Shown piece by piece: positions 9,796-18,971 of a stretch of DNA of 64,000 nt (position 1 is its first letter; each line of letters opens with the position of its first letter). A program made the translations under genes and the position numbers. The notes under the pieces were generated by a model that saw only the letters and a list, made by a program, of their open reading frames with translations, was not told the DNA's origin and searched no databases. The stretch is from contig NZ_AFIE01000001.1 of NCBI RefSeq assembly GCF_000214135.1, positions 124,001 to 188,000 of the forward strand, in the 5' to 3' direction. The DNA comes from Acinetobacter sp. P8-3-8 (GTDB lineage Bacteria > Pseudomonadota > Gammaproteobacteria > Pseudomonadales > Moraxellaceae).

Positions 9796-12108
9796 ATGAA
9801 GTTGAGTTCGATTACACAAAGTATTAAAAAAGTTTTAGCTGTAAATGCATTATTTTTGGCTTTGCCTACTGTCGTAATGCAACAGGCAATGGCACATGGT
9901 CAAGAAGCGCATATGTTACCTTTGGTCAAAGCAATGCAGGCGGCTGGTGCAAGTGTAGAACACGATGCTTATTCAAATATTTATATTGTGACTAAAAACT
10001 CTACATACGCCAAAATCAAACCAAATTCAAAAACCATTTTGATCAATGGTAAAGCACTTAATATTACAGTGCCCGTTGTAGAAAAAAATGGTCAAGCTTT
10101 TGCTTCAGAAGATTTAGCCAATGAAATTTTTCAATCAGGTTTAGATCAAACCTTTAAAACAGAAACCGTTGTTCACCCTTTAAATAGTTTATCTGCTGAA
10201 GAAATTAAATTAGCACGTTCAATTATTGCAGCAGATGCTCGTGCTCCAAAAGCACTACGTTTCAGTCGATTAGCACTTGCTGAGCCAGATAAAAATACAG
10301 TTTGGCGCAGTGTTTTAGAGCACAAAGACTTTAAAGAAGATCGCCAAGCCAATTTTGCTTTACTCAATGGTAATAACATTATTGAAGGTGTACTTGATTT
10401 AAATACCAAAAAAATTACGCAATGGAAAATCGTTAAAGATGCACACGGTATGGTGCTTTTAGATGATTTTGAAATGGTTCAAAAAGTCATCAAAGAAAGT
10501 CCTGAATATGCTGCTGCACTGAAAAAGCGTGGTGTAACTGATGTCAGTAAAGTTGTCGCAACACCATTAACTGTTGGGTATTTTGGTGGAGAAGATGGCT
10601 TAGATAAAGAATTCAACTTATTAAAAATTGTTGCTTATCTTGATGTAGGGGATGGAAATTATTGGGCGCACCCAATTGAAAATTTAGTCGCAGTTGTAGA
10701 TTTAGATAAGAAAAAAATTGTAAAGGTTGAAGATGGTGGTGTAGTTCCTATTCCAATGGCAGCTCGTCCTTATGATGGACGTGATAAAAAAGCGATGAAT
10801 AGAAAACCGCTGCGTATCACAGAACCTGAGGGTAAAAACTTTACTGTGACAGGACAGAGTGTTCATTGGGGGAATTGGTGTTTCCATGTATCCATGGATT
10901 CTCGTGTGGGGATTAAATTATCTACCATGACTTTTAAGGATAATGGCACCAAACGCAAAATTATGTACGAAGGTAATTTAGGCGGTATGGTTGTACCTTA
11001 TGGTGATCCTGATATTGGTTGGTACTTTAAATCATATCTTGATTCTGGCGATTATGGCATGGGAACGCTGACTTCATCTCTACAACGTGGTACAGATGTC
11101 CCTGAAAATGCTGTGATGTTTGATGCTGTGATTCCTGATTATCAAGGCAATCCACTGACCATACCAAATGCTTTTGCAATATTCGAACGTTATGCAAACC
11201 CAGAGTATAAGCATCAAGAAATGGGACAGCCTAATGTAAGTGTCGCACGCCGTGAATTGGTTGTGCGTTGGGTAAGTACGATTGGTAATTATGATTATAT
11301 TTTTGATTGGGTATTAGCAGAAAACGGTACGATTGGAATTAATGCAGGTGCTACAGGTATTGAAGCAGTAAAAGGCGTCAGATCAAAAAACATGCATGAT
11401 GCTACTGCAAAACAGGATACTCGTTATGGCACATTAATCGATCACAATATTGTAGGAACAACGCATCAACACATTTATAACTTCCGTTTAGATATGGATG
11501 TGGATGGTGAAAATAATACCTTAACTCGCATGAATCCTGTCATTCGTTCAAACAACGTAGGCATACGTAAAAGTGCAATGGAAATAGAAACTTCGACGGT
11601 TGGTACTGAGAAAGATGCGACTGAAAAATTTGATCCAAGTACGGTGCGTTTAATTAGCAATTACAATAAAGAAAATGCTATGGGCAATGCTGTGTCTTAT
11701 CAGCTTATCCCGTTTGCAGGCGGAACACACCCAATTGCTAAAGGTGCGAATTTTTCTCCAGATGAATGGTTATTCAAACGATTGAACTTCATGGATAAGC
11801 AAATTTGGGTGACAAAATACCAACCAAATGAGTTGTTTAGTGATGGTGATTATCCAAACCGTTCAACGCATGACACGGGTTTAAATCAATTTGTGGCGAA
11901 TAATGACAACATTGATAATAAAGATCTTGTCGTATGGCTCACTACAGGAACGACCCATATTGCTCGTGCCGAAGAATGGCCAATGATGCCAACAGAATGG
12001 GTAAATGTGTTACTCAAGCCTTGGAATTTCTTTAACCAAACGCCAAGCTTGACAGTGAATGAGTCTGCTGTGAAAGAAACAGATACTTCCGATACACATC
12101 AGCATTAA
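9796..12108 (+). CDS. tynA: Periplasmic copper amine oxidase (primary-amine oxidase)
   Basis: Oxidises primary amines such as phenylethylamine or tyramine to aldehyde, ammonia and hydrogen peroxide in the periplasm. The 770-residue protein has a signal peptide (cleavage near ..QQAMAHG), an N-terminal copper-amine-oxidase-N domain (about residues 35-120), two small N2/N3 domains and the large catalytic domain. The TPQ-forming Tyr is Tyr499 in GNYDY, the catalytic Asp is Asp416 in YLDSGDYGMG, and copper ligands are His557, His559 (THQHIYNF) and His721 (TTHIARAEEWP). All key residues are present and length matches E. coli TynA. With the aldehyde dehydrogenase at 7078 and paaK it makes a complete route from phenylethylamine to phenylacetyl-CoA. 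Confidence 0.96.
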   Translation: MKLSSITQSIKKVLAVNALFLALPTVVMQQAMAHGQEAHMLPLVKAMQAAGASVEHDAYSNIYIVTKNSTYAKIKPNSKTILINGKALNITVPVVEKNGQAFASEDLANEIFQSGLDQTFKTETVVHPLNSLSAEEIKLARSIIAADARAPKALRFSRLALAEPDKNTVWRSVLEHKDFKEDRQANFALLNGNNIIEGVLDLNTKKITQWKIVKDAHGMVLLDDFEMVQKVIKESPEYAAALKKRGVTDVSKVVATPLTVGYFGGEDGLDKEFNLLKIVAYLDVGDGNYWAHPIENLVAVVDLDKKKIVKVEDGGVVPIPMAARPYDGRDKKAMNRKPLRITEPEGKNFTVTGQSVHWGNWCFHVSMDSRVGIKLSTMTFKDNGTKRKIMYEGNLGGMVVPYGDPDIGWYFKSYLDSGDYGMGTLTSSLQRGTDVPENAVMFDAVIPDYQGNPLTIPNAFAIFERYANPEYKHQEMGQPNVSVARRELVVRWVSTIGNYDYIFDWVLAENGTIGINAGATGIEAVKGVRSKNMHDATAKQDTRYGTLIDHNIVGTTHQHIYNFRLDMDVDGENNTLTRMNPVIRSNNVGIRKSAMEIETSTVGTEKDATEKFDPSTVRLISNYNKENAMGNAVSYQLIPFAGGTHPIAKGANFSPDEWLFKRLNFMDKQIWVTKYQPNELFSDGDYPNRSTHDTGLNQFVANNDNIDNKDLVVWLTTGTTHIARAEEWPMMPTEWVNVLLKPWNFFNQTPSLTVNESAVKETDTSDTHQH

Positions 12109-12117
12109 TTTGTTAAA

Positions 12118-12270
12118 GGCTGTTTAGTTCGAAAGTAAATGTTTTTCAATGGTTTCTTATGATTGTGTCTTGATGTTGTGTAATGTTTATATTAATAGAT
12201 TTATTCGACGAATATGAGCATTACACAGTTAAAACATAAAGCATAAGACGACTTACTCGCCTAAACAGCC
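12118..12270. repeat. 153-bp MITE-like imperfect inverted repeat
   Basis: Bounded by perfect 10-bp terminal inverted repeats GGCTGTTTAG (12118-12127) and CTAAACAGCC (12261-12270). Inside, further arms pair imperfectly (CTTATG...TGTGTAATG with CATTACACA...CATAAG) around a central ATTCGACGAAT. No coding capacity. It starts ten bases after the tynA stop codon and could also fold as the 3' end of its mRNA. No clear target-site duplication was seen. Confidence 0.55.
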
Positions 12271-12284
12271 AGTTTATAAACTGG
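12269..12284 (+). promoter_or_regulatory. 16-bp perfect palindrome at the TorF-like gene's ribosome-binding region
   Basis: CCAGTTTATAAACTGG ends nine bases before the ATG at 12293. It could be a dimeric regulator site or an RNA hairpin that covers the TGGA ribosome-binding segment. It abuts the right end of the 153-bp inverted repeat. Confidence 0.45.
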
Positions 12285-12292
12285 AAAATAAT

Positions 12293-13033
12293 ATGAATAA
12301 ATATAGCCAATCAATTGCTTTAATCTGTTTAGGGGTAGCTTCGCAAGCTGTTATGGCGGAGAGTGATATTGCATCGCAATTTAAGACATTTGGAAATATT
12401 ACTTTAGCAAATGACTATCGTTTCAGAGGTATTTCTCAAACTGATAATGAAATGTCAGTACAAGGCGGATTAACGCTTGCACATCAATCAGGATTTTATG
12501 TCAATTTATGGGCATCTAATGTCGATCTCTTTGAAGGGAATAGCATTGAGATGGATTACTTTTTGGGTTATCAATGGCAGATTAATGAAAAATCAACTTT
12601 AGATTTTCAATATATCGATGTGAATTATTCTGGTGCTGAAGGTATAAAGCCTGATTTTACAGAATATGCTTTGTTATATCAGAAGAATTCAACTTTTAAA
12701 GATGGAGATTTCTTCTCACTTGGTGCTAATTATTCCCCTGACTTTGCTTTGCAAACAGGTGATGAAATTTACCTAAATATTGCAGCATCTTATCCAATTT
12801 ATAACAACATTAATATCATCAGCACGCTAGGTTATACCAAGATTAAGGGTGAAGATGAGTTTTTAATGCTTTTTGGAGAGCCGAATAAAGATCATTATTT
12901 AGACTATAAAGTGGGGCTTACGACTGAAATTAGTGGAATAAAAGCAGAACTTTCATGGATAGATACCTCAATTGATACCAATCAAAAAATGGTTAAGGAC
13001 AAATTTTATGTAAGTTTATCTAAAAGCTTTTAG
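12293..13033 (+). CDS. TorF-family putative outer-membrane porin (TIGR02001-like)
   Basis: A 246-residue exported protein with a signal peptide (to ..AVMAES) and alternating beta-strand pattern. The opening GNITLANDYRFRGISQTDNEMSVQGGLTL and the repeated YVNLWASNV / IEMDYFLGYQW segments are characteristic of the TIGR02001/TorF family of putative outer-membrane beta-barrels, which ends here in an aromatic residue (..SLSKSF) as expected for barrel insertion. The cargo is unknown. It follows tynA on the same strand after an inverted-repeat element and could help substrates enter the periplasm; this is inference. Confidence 0.82.
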   Translation: MNKYSQSIALICLGVASQAVMAESDIASQFKTFGNITLANDYRFRGISQTDNEMSVQGGLTLAHQSGFYVNLWASNVDLFEGNSIEMDYFLGYQWQINEKSTLDFQYIDVNYSGAEGIKPDFTEYALLYQKNSTFKDGDFFSLGANYSPDFALQTGDEIYLNIAASYPIYNNINIISTLGYTKIKGEDEFLMLFGEPNKDHYLDYKVGLTTEISGIKAELSWIDTSIDTNQKMVKDKFYVSLSKSF

Positions 13034-13098
13034 TTGATCAGCAGGTTGTTTTGTATACTTCTCTGTATAAAATGCCGTTTGTAGAAATTGATTTCTAA

Positions 13099-13125
13099 AT
13101 TCCCAGATGAATAGTCTGGGATTTG
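13099..13125 (+). terminator. Probable terminator after TorF-like gene
   Basis: Hairpin TCCCAGA / TCTGGGA (13101-13107 and 13115-13121) followed by a short T-rich tail. The T run is interrupted, so efficiency is uncertain. Confidence 0.5.
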
Positions 13126-13314
13126 TCTATTTAGCAGAGGGAATAAAAAACCAATTTAATTTTTAACAAACAATGATTTCATTGATTCGACGATTACACT
13201 AAGATAGTAAAATAGAAAACCTGATTAGATCGCATTGCATTATTTTGGTTTTAATTTTTTAGCTATTTGTCACAGCATTACTTTTAGCCTGTAAACATCT
13301 CTAAGAGTTTTAAC

Positions 13315-15261
13315 ATGATAAAACGATTGAAGATAAACAAACGATTTTTGCTTATTGTGATGCCTTTATTATTGGCTGGATGCCAATTGGTGAAGCTAAA
13401 AGAACAAAAAATGAGCTCGGAATTATCCAATAACATCGAAACCATTTTGACCCATTCAAATTTGAGCAATCAAACCACTAGTTTGTTATTTCTCATCGAT
13501 AAAAGTCAGTCTTATTGTTTACTTCATTCCGAAGACTGTGTTTCAAAATTAAACCAATATCAATACATTGATCGTGCGCAATTGTATTCTTCAGCCAGTG
13601 AATTATATCTGGCCAATGCAATGAAGTTAGAGCAGTCTTCGTCATGTGAACATGCTTTAAAGCAAGGGTATAGCAATCAGGATAACAATAATAAAGCACA
13701 GACCTGTATTGATCAGGCGCTTTATATGCTGGATAAAAGTATTCGTTATAGTTATATGTATTTATTCAGAACTGAAGACAGTCCGCAATCGCGTGTGTTT
13801 AGTCTTCGGCAATCACAAGTCCGAACCTTTTATAATTATGCTTTATCACGGCTTATGACTTTACAATATTCAAAAAGCCACTTTAAGCAAATTCCTGTTG
13901 GGTTTTCGATTGGTCAAAATCAATATTTATTTGATTTTAAACATTATCCAGCTTTGGAAAAGCTGAAAATTGAGCATTTAAAGTCCAGTTATAATATGAA
14001 ATTCAAAGGGCTTCAGACCATTAACCGTCGAGATGGTTTTGGTGCTGAATTTGTTGTTGTTCGGGATAGCAAACCGATTAATCAATCCAAAGAGTTTATT
14101 TTTAATCCTGAAGAGCATTACCAAAATGCACAAGATTGGAATATTTATACTGCCAAATATTTACCTATCACTGTGATTGCTGAGCCAGAAAAAAATAGTG
14201 AGCAGCAGATTTTAACGACACCTTTTTTAATACGCTTTTTCGATCCTTATCAAGAAGATAGCGCAACGGTTGATGGAGAGCAATTTAAAATTTCAGGCAA
14301 TTTTTCTGTACCTTATGGATTGTGGTTAGCAGACAATAACTTTGGAGCTTTGGGCTATAAAAAAATATTAAATATGGGTGAAAACTCGGCAATGCCACAT
14401 TTATTTATGATCGAGCCTTATCAGCCCAATAAAAAAGTTATCGTACTGATTCATGGTTTAGCCAGTAGTCCTGAAGCGTGGGTTGCCTTAACCAATAATA
14501 TTATGGGTGATAAAGTTTTAAGAGATCATTACCAAGTGTGGCAAGTTTTTTATTCAACCAATATGCCAATTTGGGAAAGTCGTTATCAGATCAATGTTTT
14601 ACTGAAACAAGCTTTTAGCCGAACTGTTCCAGATTCAGAATCCTCACATGATGCCGTATTAATAGGGCACAGTATGGGCGGTGTGATTAGTCGACTTTTA
14701 TTAAGCCAAGCTGATGTCAGATCCAGTGTTATTCCACTTTTAAGTGATGATGAGCGCAAGTTTATTTATAAATATCCAAGTATTGTAGATCGTTTTCAAT
14801 TTGAACCGATTCCTAATTTTAGTAGAGCTGTATTCATTGCATCGCCACACAGAGGAACAGCTTATGCAGATCGGTGGTTTACACGAACAGTACGCAAAAT
14901 GATTAATTTACCTGGCGATTTTTTTGAGTCATTAAAAGCAGGTAATCTTATTCAAAAAACCAGTCAGGCGGTTAAATTAGGTGTGGCTACCATTGGGCCA
15001 AGTGATTTAAGTGATCAATCAATTTTTATGAAATTAACAAGTGAAATTCAACCTCAAACGGGTTTGAAATATCATTCAATTATGGGGAATAACAGCACCA
15101 GTCAAAATACTGAACTCATGTCAGATGGTATCGTTCCTTATAAAAGTTCACATTTGGATTTAGCTGTTTCTGAAAAAATAATTCAAGGAGGGCATTCTAT
15201 TCAAGAAACACCAGAAGCTGTGTATGAATTGCAACGTATCTTACGTGAGCATCTTCAATAA
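13315..15261 (+). CDS. Lipoprotein alpha/beta hydrolase (lipase/esterase-like)
   Basis: A 648-residue putative lipoprotein: signal peptide ending in the lipobox LLAGC, then about 380 residues with no motif I recognise, then an alpha/beta-hydrolase domain from about residue 370. Visible are the oxyanion strand VIVLIHGLASSPEAW, the nucleophile elbow GHSMGG (Ser453), and a late GGHSIQE that may supply the histidine. PGAP1/lipase-type hydrolases share this arrangement. The substrate is unknown. It is probably anchored in the outer or inner membrane facing the periplasm and stands as its own unit between long AT-rich gaps. Confidence 0.8.
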   Translation: MIKRLKINKRFLLIVMPLLLAGCQLVKLKEQKMSSELSNNIETILTHSNLSNQTTSLLFLIDKSQSYCLLHSEDCVSKLNQYQYIDRAQLYSSASELYLANAMKLEQSSSCEHALKQGYSNQDNNNKAQTCIDQALYMLDKSIRYSYMYLFRTEDSPQSRVFSLRQSQVRTFYNYALSRLMTLQYSKSHFKQIPVGFSIGQNQYLFDFKHYPALEKLKIEHLKSSYNMKFKGLQTINRRDGFGAEFVVVRDSKPINQSKEFIFNPEEHYQNAQDWNIYTAKYLPITVIAEPEKNSEQQILTTPFLIRFFDPYQEDSATVDGEQFKISGNFSVPYGLWLADNNFGALGYKKILNMGENSAMPHLFMIEPYQPNKKVIVLIHGLASSPEAWVALTNNIMGDKVLRDHYQVWQVFYSTNMPIWESRYQINVLLKQAFSRTVPDSESSHDAVLIGHSMGGVISRLLLSQADVRSSVIPLLSDDERKFIYKYPSIVDRFQFEPIPNFSRAVFIASPHRGTAYADRWFTRTVRKMINLPGDFFESLKAGNLIQKTSQAVKLGVATIGPSDLSDQSIFMKLTSEIQPQTGLKYHSIMGNNSTSQNTELMSDGIVPYKSSHLDLAVSEKIIQGGHSIQETPEAVYELQRILREHLQ

Positions 15262-15561
15262 AAATAAATTATTTATTAATAAGTTAGTTTTTTAGAAAGC
15301 TTAGATTAGCATTACTATCACTTCATTTTTAAAGCGTGTTCATTCTAAAATTTTTTGATTGTTCTTTTTTTGGAATGGTGTTTCCTACTATTAAAGTTGT
15401 TTTTAGTTGAGAATGATTTAACCTATATTCTACCCAAACTTTCTCTTTAAATGAGAAAATGATGATATTTTATGAAAATATTGAAATTTTTTATCATGGA
15501 AATAGAGTTTTGGGAGAATTTATTTGATACATAATTTATTTGTATAGATGAGGTCATTCTG
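15262..15561. other. AT-rich intergenic stretch without a gene
   Basis: 300 bases between the lipoprotein hydrolase and the DUF3313 lipoprotein. No stable hairpin, RNA or operator was recognised; the promoter of the downstream gene presumably lies here. Confidence 0.4.
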
Positions 15562-16233
15562 ATGTTAAGCTTTAACAAACTTGTGGTTTTTGCGAGTACA
15601 GCATTTTTAATCGTAGGTTGTTCAACAAATTATGTAAAACCTCAAAATTATATGGCATTTTTACCAGACTATTCGCAACTTAAGAAAGTTGAAATGCAAT
15701 CAAAGAATGATGCATTAGTTTGGTCAAAAGATAATGTTCAACAATATTCTAAAGTAATTTATACACCCATTCGTTATAGTAATCTTGAATCTGATACTCA
15801 AAATACAGCGAATATTTCCCAAGATGCTCGTAAAGAAATATTGAATTATACCAATACCCAAATCCAAAACGCTCTAGGGCAACATTTTACGCTTACCAAC
15901 CAAGCAGATAAAAAAACCTTAATTTTTCAAGGGACAATTTCTAAAATTAGTACCGATGCTAAACACTTAAAACCTTATGAATATTTACCCATTATGTTGG
16001 TTAAAGCGAGTACTCAATATGCGTTAGGTAGTCGTGATCGTGATACAGAAATTTATTTTGAAGGTAAATTTTTAGATGCATCATCAAAACAGCCTGTTTA
16101 TGAAGTTGTGATGAAAGTACAAGGAAAACCGCTTGAAAACGATAAATCACAATTGAGCGTAGCAGATGTGAAAAAAGCAATTGATGGTTTAGCTTCCGAT
16201 ATTGCCTCATTTAAAACCAATGCAGGTGGTTAA
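15562..16233 (+). CDS. DUF3313 family lipoprotein
   Basis: A 223-residue putative lipoprotein with a clear signal peptide and lipobox (FLIVGC). The rest matches the DUF3313 pattern: an early NYMAFLPDYSQLKKV segment, VWSKDNVQQYSKVIYTPI, and a late repeat of RDTEIYFEGKFLDASSKQPVYEVV. Members are periplasmic lipoproteins of unknown function common in gamma-proteobacteria. It is a single gene with its own upstream gap. Confidence 0.8.
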   Translation: MLSFNKLVVFASTAFLIVGCSTNYVKPQNYMAFLPDYSQLKKVEMQSKNDALVWSKDNVQQYSKVIYTPIRYSNLESDTQNTANISQDARKEILNYTNTQIQNALGQHFTLTNQADKKTLIFQGTISKISTDAKHLKPYEYLPIMLVKASTQYALGSRDRDTEIYFEGKFLDASSKQPVYEVVMKVQGKPLENDKSQLSVADVKKAIDGLASDIASFKTNAGG

Positions 16234-16449
16234 AGTCCTTTCCATTGTCATATCTATAGGACAATGTTTATCATTTTGAGGTCTTTAATGATGAGGTATG
16301 AATTATTAATATTGAACTCATCCATTAGATTCAGTTCATTCATGTTTTATCGATAATAATTTAGTTTTGGTTATAATGTCGCTTAATTATTTTCATAACT
16401 ATTTCAAAGTTATTTTCAAATTGGATGAACTGACGAGATCTCAAATTGC

Positions 16450-16464
16450 AGAGCCTCAGGCTCT
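16450..16464 (+). promoter_or_regulatory. Hairpin just upstream of the yceI-like ribosome-binding site
   Basis: AGAGCC-TCA-GGCTCT, a perfect 6-bp stem with a 3-base loop, directly followed by the AGAAGG ribosome-binding site of the gene at 16480. It may protect the mRNA 5' end or influence ribosome access. Confidence 0.4.
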
Positions 16465-16479
16465 AGAAGGCAAAATAAG

Positions 16480-17058
16480 ATGAAACTCAAAAAATTTGCA
16501 ATAGGTTTAAGTTTACTGATGATTTCGGGTTTGATTTCAGCAGAAACAGTCAGTTATAAAATTGATCCAACCCATACAGCAACTGTATTCACATGGAATC
16601 ATTTAGGTTTTTCTACACCAAGTGCTAACTTTTCAGATGTTCAGGGCACAATTCAGGTTGACAATGATCATCCAGAAAAATCTTCAGTATCCGTTACTAT
16701 TCCTGTAAAAAGTATTAATACCAATGTGGCTGTGTTAGATACTAAGTTGCAGGGGAGTGATTGGTTTAATGTCGCAATTTATCCAAATATTACTTTTAAA
16801 AGTACTAAAGTTGAAACAATAGATAAAAAGAACTTTAAAATTTCAGGTAATTTGACCGTAAAAGGAATGACAAAGCCTGTGGTATTGGATGCCGTTTTAA
16901 ATAATCAAGCGCTACATCAGATGTTAAAAGTACCAGCCATTGGTTTTAATGCAACAACAACCATCAAACGATCTGATTTTGATATCGCAGCATTTGCACC
17001 AGCGGTCAGTGATACGATTGATATTCAAATTACGACAGAAGGATTAGCTGTTAAATAG
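16480..17058 (+). CDS. YceI family periplasmic protein
   Basis: A 192-residue exported protein with a signal peptide cut near GLISAETV and a YceI lipocalin-like barrel: YKIDPTHTATVFTWNHLGFSTPSANF, VTIPVKSINTN, LKGSDWFNVAIYPNITFKST and GNLTVKGMTKPV. YceI proteins bind isoprenoid-type hydrophobic ligands in the periplasm. Here it is followed by an EmrB/EmrA-type pair; no direct functional link is visible. ATG at 16480 follows AGAAGG at good spacing. Confidence 0.92.
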   Translation: MKLKKFAIGLSLLMISGLISAETVSYKIDPTHTATVFTWNHLGFSTPSANFSDVQGTIQVDNDHPEKSSVSVTIPVKSINTNVAVLDTKLQGSDWFNVAIYPNITFKSTKVETIDKKNFKISGNLTVKGMTKPVVLDAVLNNQALHQMLKVPAIGFNATTTIKRSDFDIAAFAPAVSDTIDIQITTEGLAVK

Positions 17059-17098
17059 ATTATTGTTCTTTAGTAAAATTGTTCTTCAGTAAATATGT

Positions 17099-17160
17099 AT
17101 GAAAGTACTGAGCTGAGCTATCGATTATTGTAAATACAATTTAGTATCAGCTCCTTTCAT
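17099..17160. repeat. Palindromic stem-loop after the yceI-like gene
   Basis: Outer arms ATGAAAG(tact)GAGCTGA at 17099-17117 pair with TCAGCTCCTTTCAT at 17147-17160, enclosing a second perfect hairpin ATTGTA-AA-TACAAT. It may act as the transcript end of the yceI-like gene or be a small palindromic repeat element. Confidence 0.45.
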
Positions 17161-17379
17161 CATATCTATTTAGTTTTTTATACATGTAACTATACATTCA
17201 GAATTTCTAAATCAATTCACCTTCGAGCATTTCGGTAAGCGATTACTGGTTTAAGAAAGATGAAAAGTAATCTATTCTATAAACTTGGTTAGAACGTGAA
17301 CTGAATGAAGAAGTAATATTTGTATAGATCGCTTTATAAAGTTCACCATTCTATTTATATGTCCATCAAGAGAATTTCT
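17161..17379. other. Intergenic region before the EmrB-type gene
   Basis: About 220 AT-rich bases. The upstream TTG (17320) and ATG (17359) codons in frame with the transporter lack a ribosome-binding site and are not used as starts. No operator was recognised. Confidence 0.4.
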
Positions 17380-18918
17380 ATGCTTGATCAGGCGTCAATT
17401 CAAAGATTAACCAGTATGTCTGTTGCTGCTTTTGGTGCAGCCATCAGCAGTACTTTTCCATTGTCTGTTATTTTTGCACAGCAAGATATTGCTGGCGCTT
17501 TTTCTGTGACTTCTCAAGATGTTGGTTGGGTTGTGACACTGTATAACGTTGGACAGATTCTGGGTTTACCGATTGCATTTCTATTCTCAGGTTTGTTAGG
17601 ACGTCGACGTGCAATGATGGCTGCTGGAATTGGTTACATTCTCAGCTCATTACTCATTGTGATCATTGATAATTTTGCGACGATGCTGATTCTTCGAGTG
17701 TTTCAGGGTGCTTTTGCAGGCATGCTCCCCATATTGATGTTTATTATCCTTTTTTCTACGCATCCCGCAGGTATTATTCGGACACGTGGATTAACTTATT
17801 TTGCAACAGCAACAGCAACAGCAATAGGTGTCGGAATATCCGCATGGTTTGGTAGTTTATTTTTATACAATGAAAATTGGCGTTTGCTATTTATTGTTCC
17901 TGCACTTGGCATCATTGTTTATGTGGTGATGGCACATTTTTTATTTCGTGAAGATCCGATTAAACCAGAAGCATTTAAATTATTTGATTGGCCGGGCTAT
18001 ATTCTTATTTCAATGAGTTTGGCATGTTTGGTTATTTTTGTTTCTGAAGGTGAGCGTCATTTTTGGTTTGATTCTTGGTGGATTACAGCTTGTTTGGTTA
18101 ATGCAATTTTATTTTTCATCTTTGCTTTATATCATTTTATCAAACATGACCAAGCATTATTAAAAAAATCCATATTTTATAAGCCTTTTAGTTATGGTCT
18201 TATTTTTCAGGTGGTATTCCGCTTCGGTTCTTTATTTATTATTTGGATTATTCCTCAGTTTCTAATTCAACTTGCTGGTTTTAGAATCGAGCAAATTGCC
18301 GAAGTATTATGGCCATTTACTTTTGGGACGTTAATCGGATTGGTTGTGGCTTATATGCTTAGCCCGCGTATTGATCAGCGAATTGTCATGTCTGTGGCAT
18401 TGGCGATTTTAGCCTTTACATCACTGTATTGTAGTTATTCAACTTCGCAATGGGCGATTGATGACTTTCTGCTTCCCATTTTTATTGCAGGACTTGGGCA
18501 AGGTCTGTTTTCTTTAGCAACCTTACATTTGGTTTTATATGACATTTTACCTGTAGAAGGCCCAACATGTGGTATAGGTTTTAACTATGCACGTGTATTG
18601 GGGTTGTCTGGTGGAATTGGTGTTTTAAGTCATTTTATTAATGAACGGGAAAAGTTGCATTCAGCAATGCTCGGTGAAAATGTTCATTCTCAAAGTGAAG
18701 AAACATTATCTACTTTAAGTTCAATCCAAGCTTCTTTAAGTCAATTTTTTTCTGATCCAGGACGACTTGATGCGGTGAGTTATGCTCAGTTGAGTCAGCA
18801 TGTGAAAACTCAGGCATTTGCATTGTCTTATAATGATGCTTTCTTATTGGTTTTTGTTGTTCTTTTTATTGCGTCCGCTTGTGTGTGGATCTTTCCGCAC
18901 AGTAAGGCCATTTACTAG
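17380..18918 (+). CDS. MFS multidrug efflux transporter, DHA2 (EmrB/QacA) type
   Basis: Inner-membrane drug:H+ antiporter of 512 residues from the chosen start, with about 14 hydrophobic segments. Early motifs VGWVVTLYNVGQILGLP, the loop GLLGRRRAMMA and LRVFQGAFAGMLPILM are typical of DHA2 pumps. I chose ATG at 17380 because AGAGAA lies seven bases upstream; upstream TTG 17320 and ATG 17359 have none. The next gene, 53 bases on, encodes its membrane-fusion partner, so together they form an EmrAB-like tripartite pump with an unknown outer-membrane channel. The substrate is unknown; no regulator gene is adjacent. Confidence 0.9.
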   Translation: MLDQASIQRLTSMSVAAFGAAISSTFPLSVIFAQQDIAGAFSVTSQDVGWVVTLYNVGQILGLPIAFLFSGLLGRRRAMMAAGIGYILSSLLIVIIDNFATMLILRVFQGAFAGMLPILMFIILFSTHPAGIIRTRGLTYFATATATAIGVGISAWFGSLFLYNENWRLLFIVPALGIIVYVVMAHFLFREDPIKPEAFKLFDWPGYILISMSLACLVIFVSEGERHFWFDSWWITACLVNAILFFIFALYHFIKHDQALLKKSIFYKPFSYGLIFQVVFRFGSLFIIWIIPQFLIQLAGFRIEQIAEVLWPFTFGTLIGLVVAYMLSPRIDQRIVMSVALAILAFTSLYCSYSTSQWAIDDFLLPIFIAGLGQGLFSLATLHLVLYDILPVEGPTCGIGFNYARVLGLSGGIGVLSHFINEREKLHSAMLGENVHSQSEETLSTLSSIQASLSQFFSDPGRLDAVSYAQLSQHVKTQAFALSYNDAFLLVFVVLFIASACVWIFPHSKAIY

Positions 18919-18971
18919 GTGTATTCATAGGTTGAATATTTCTGCAATTTCACTGGAGTCGAGTTTAAACA

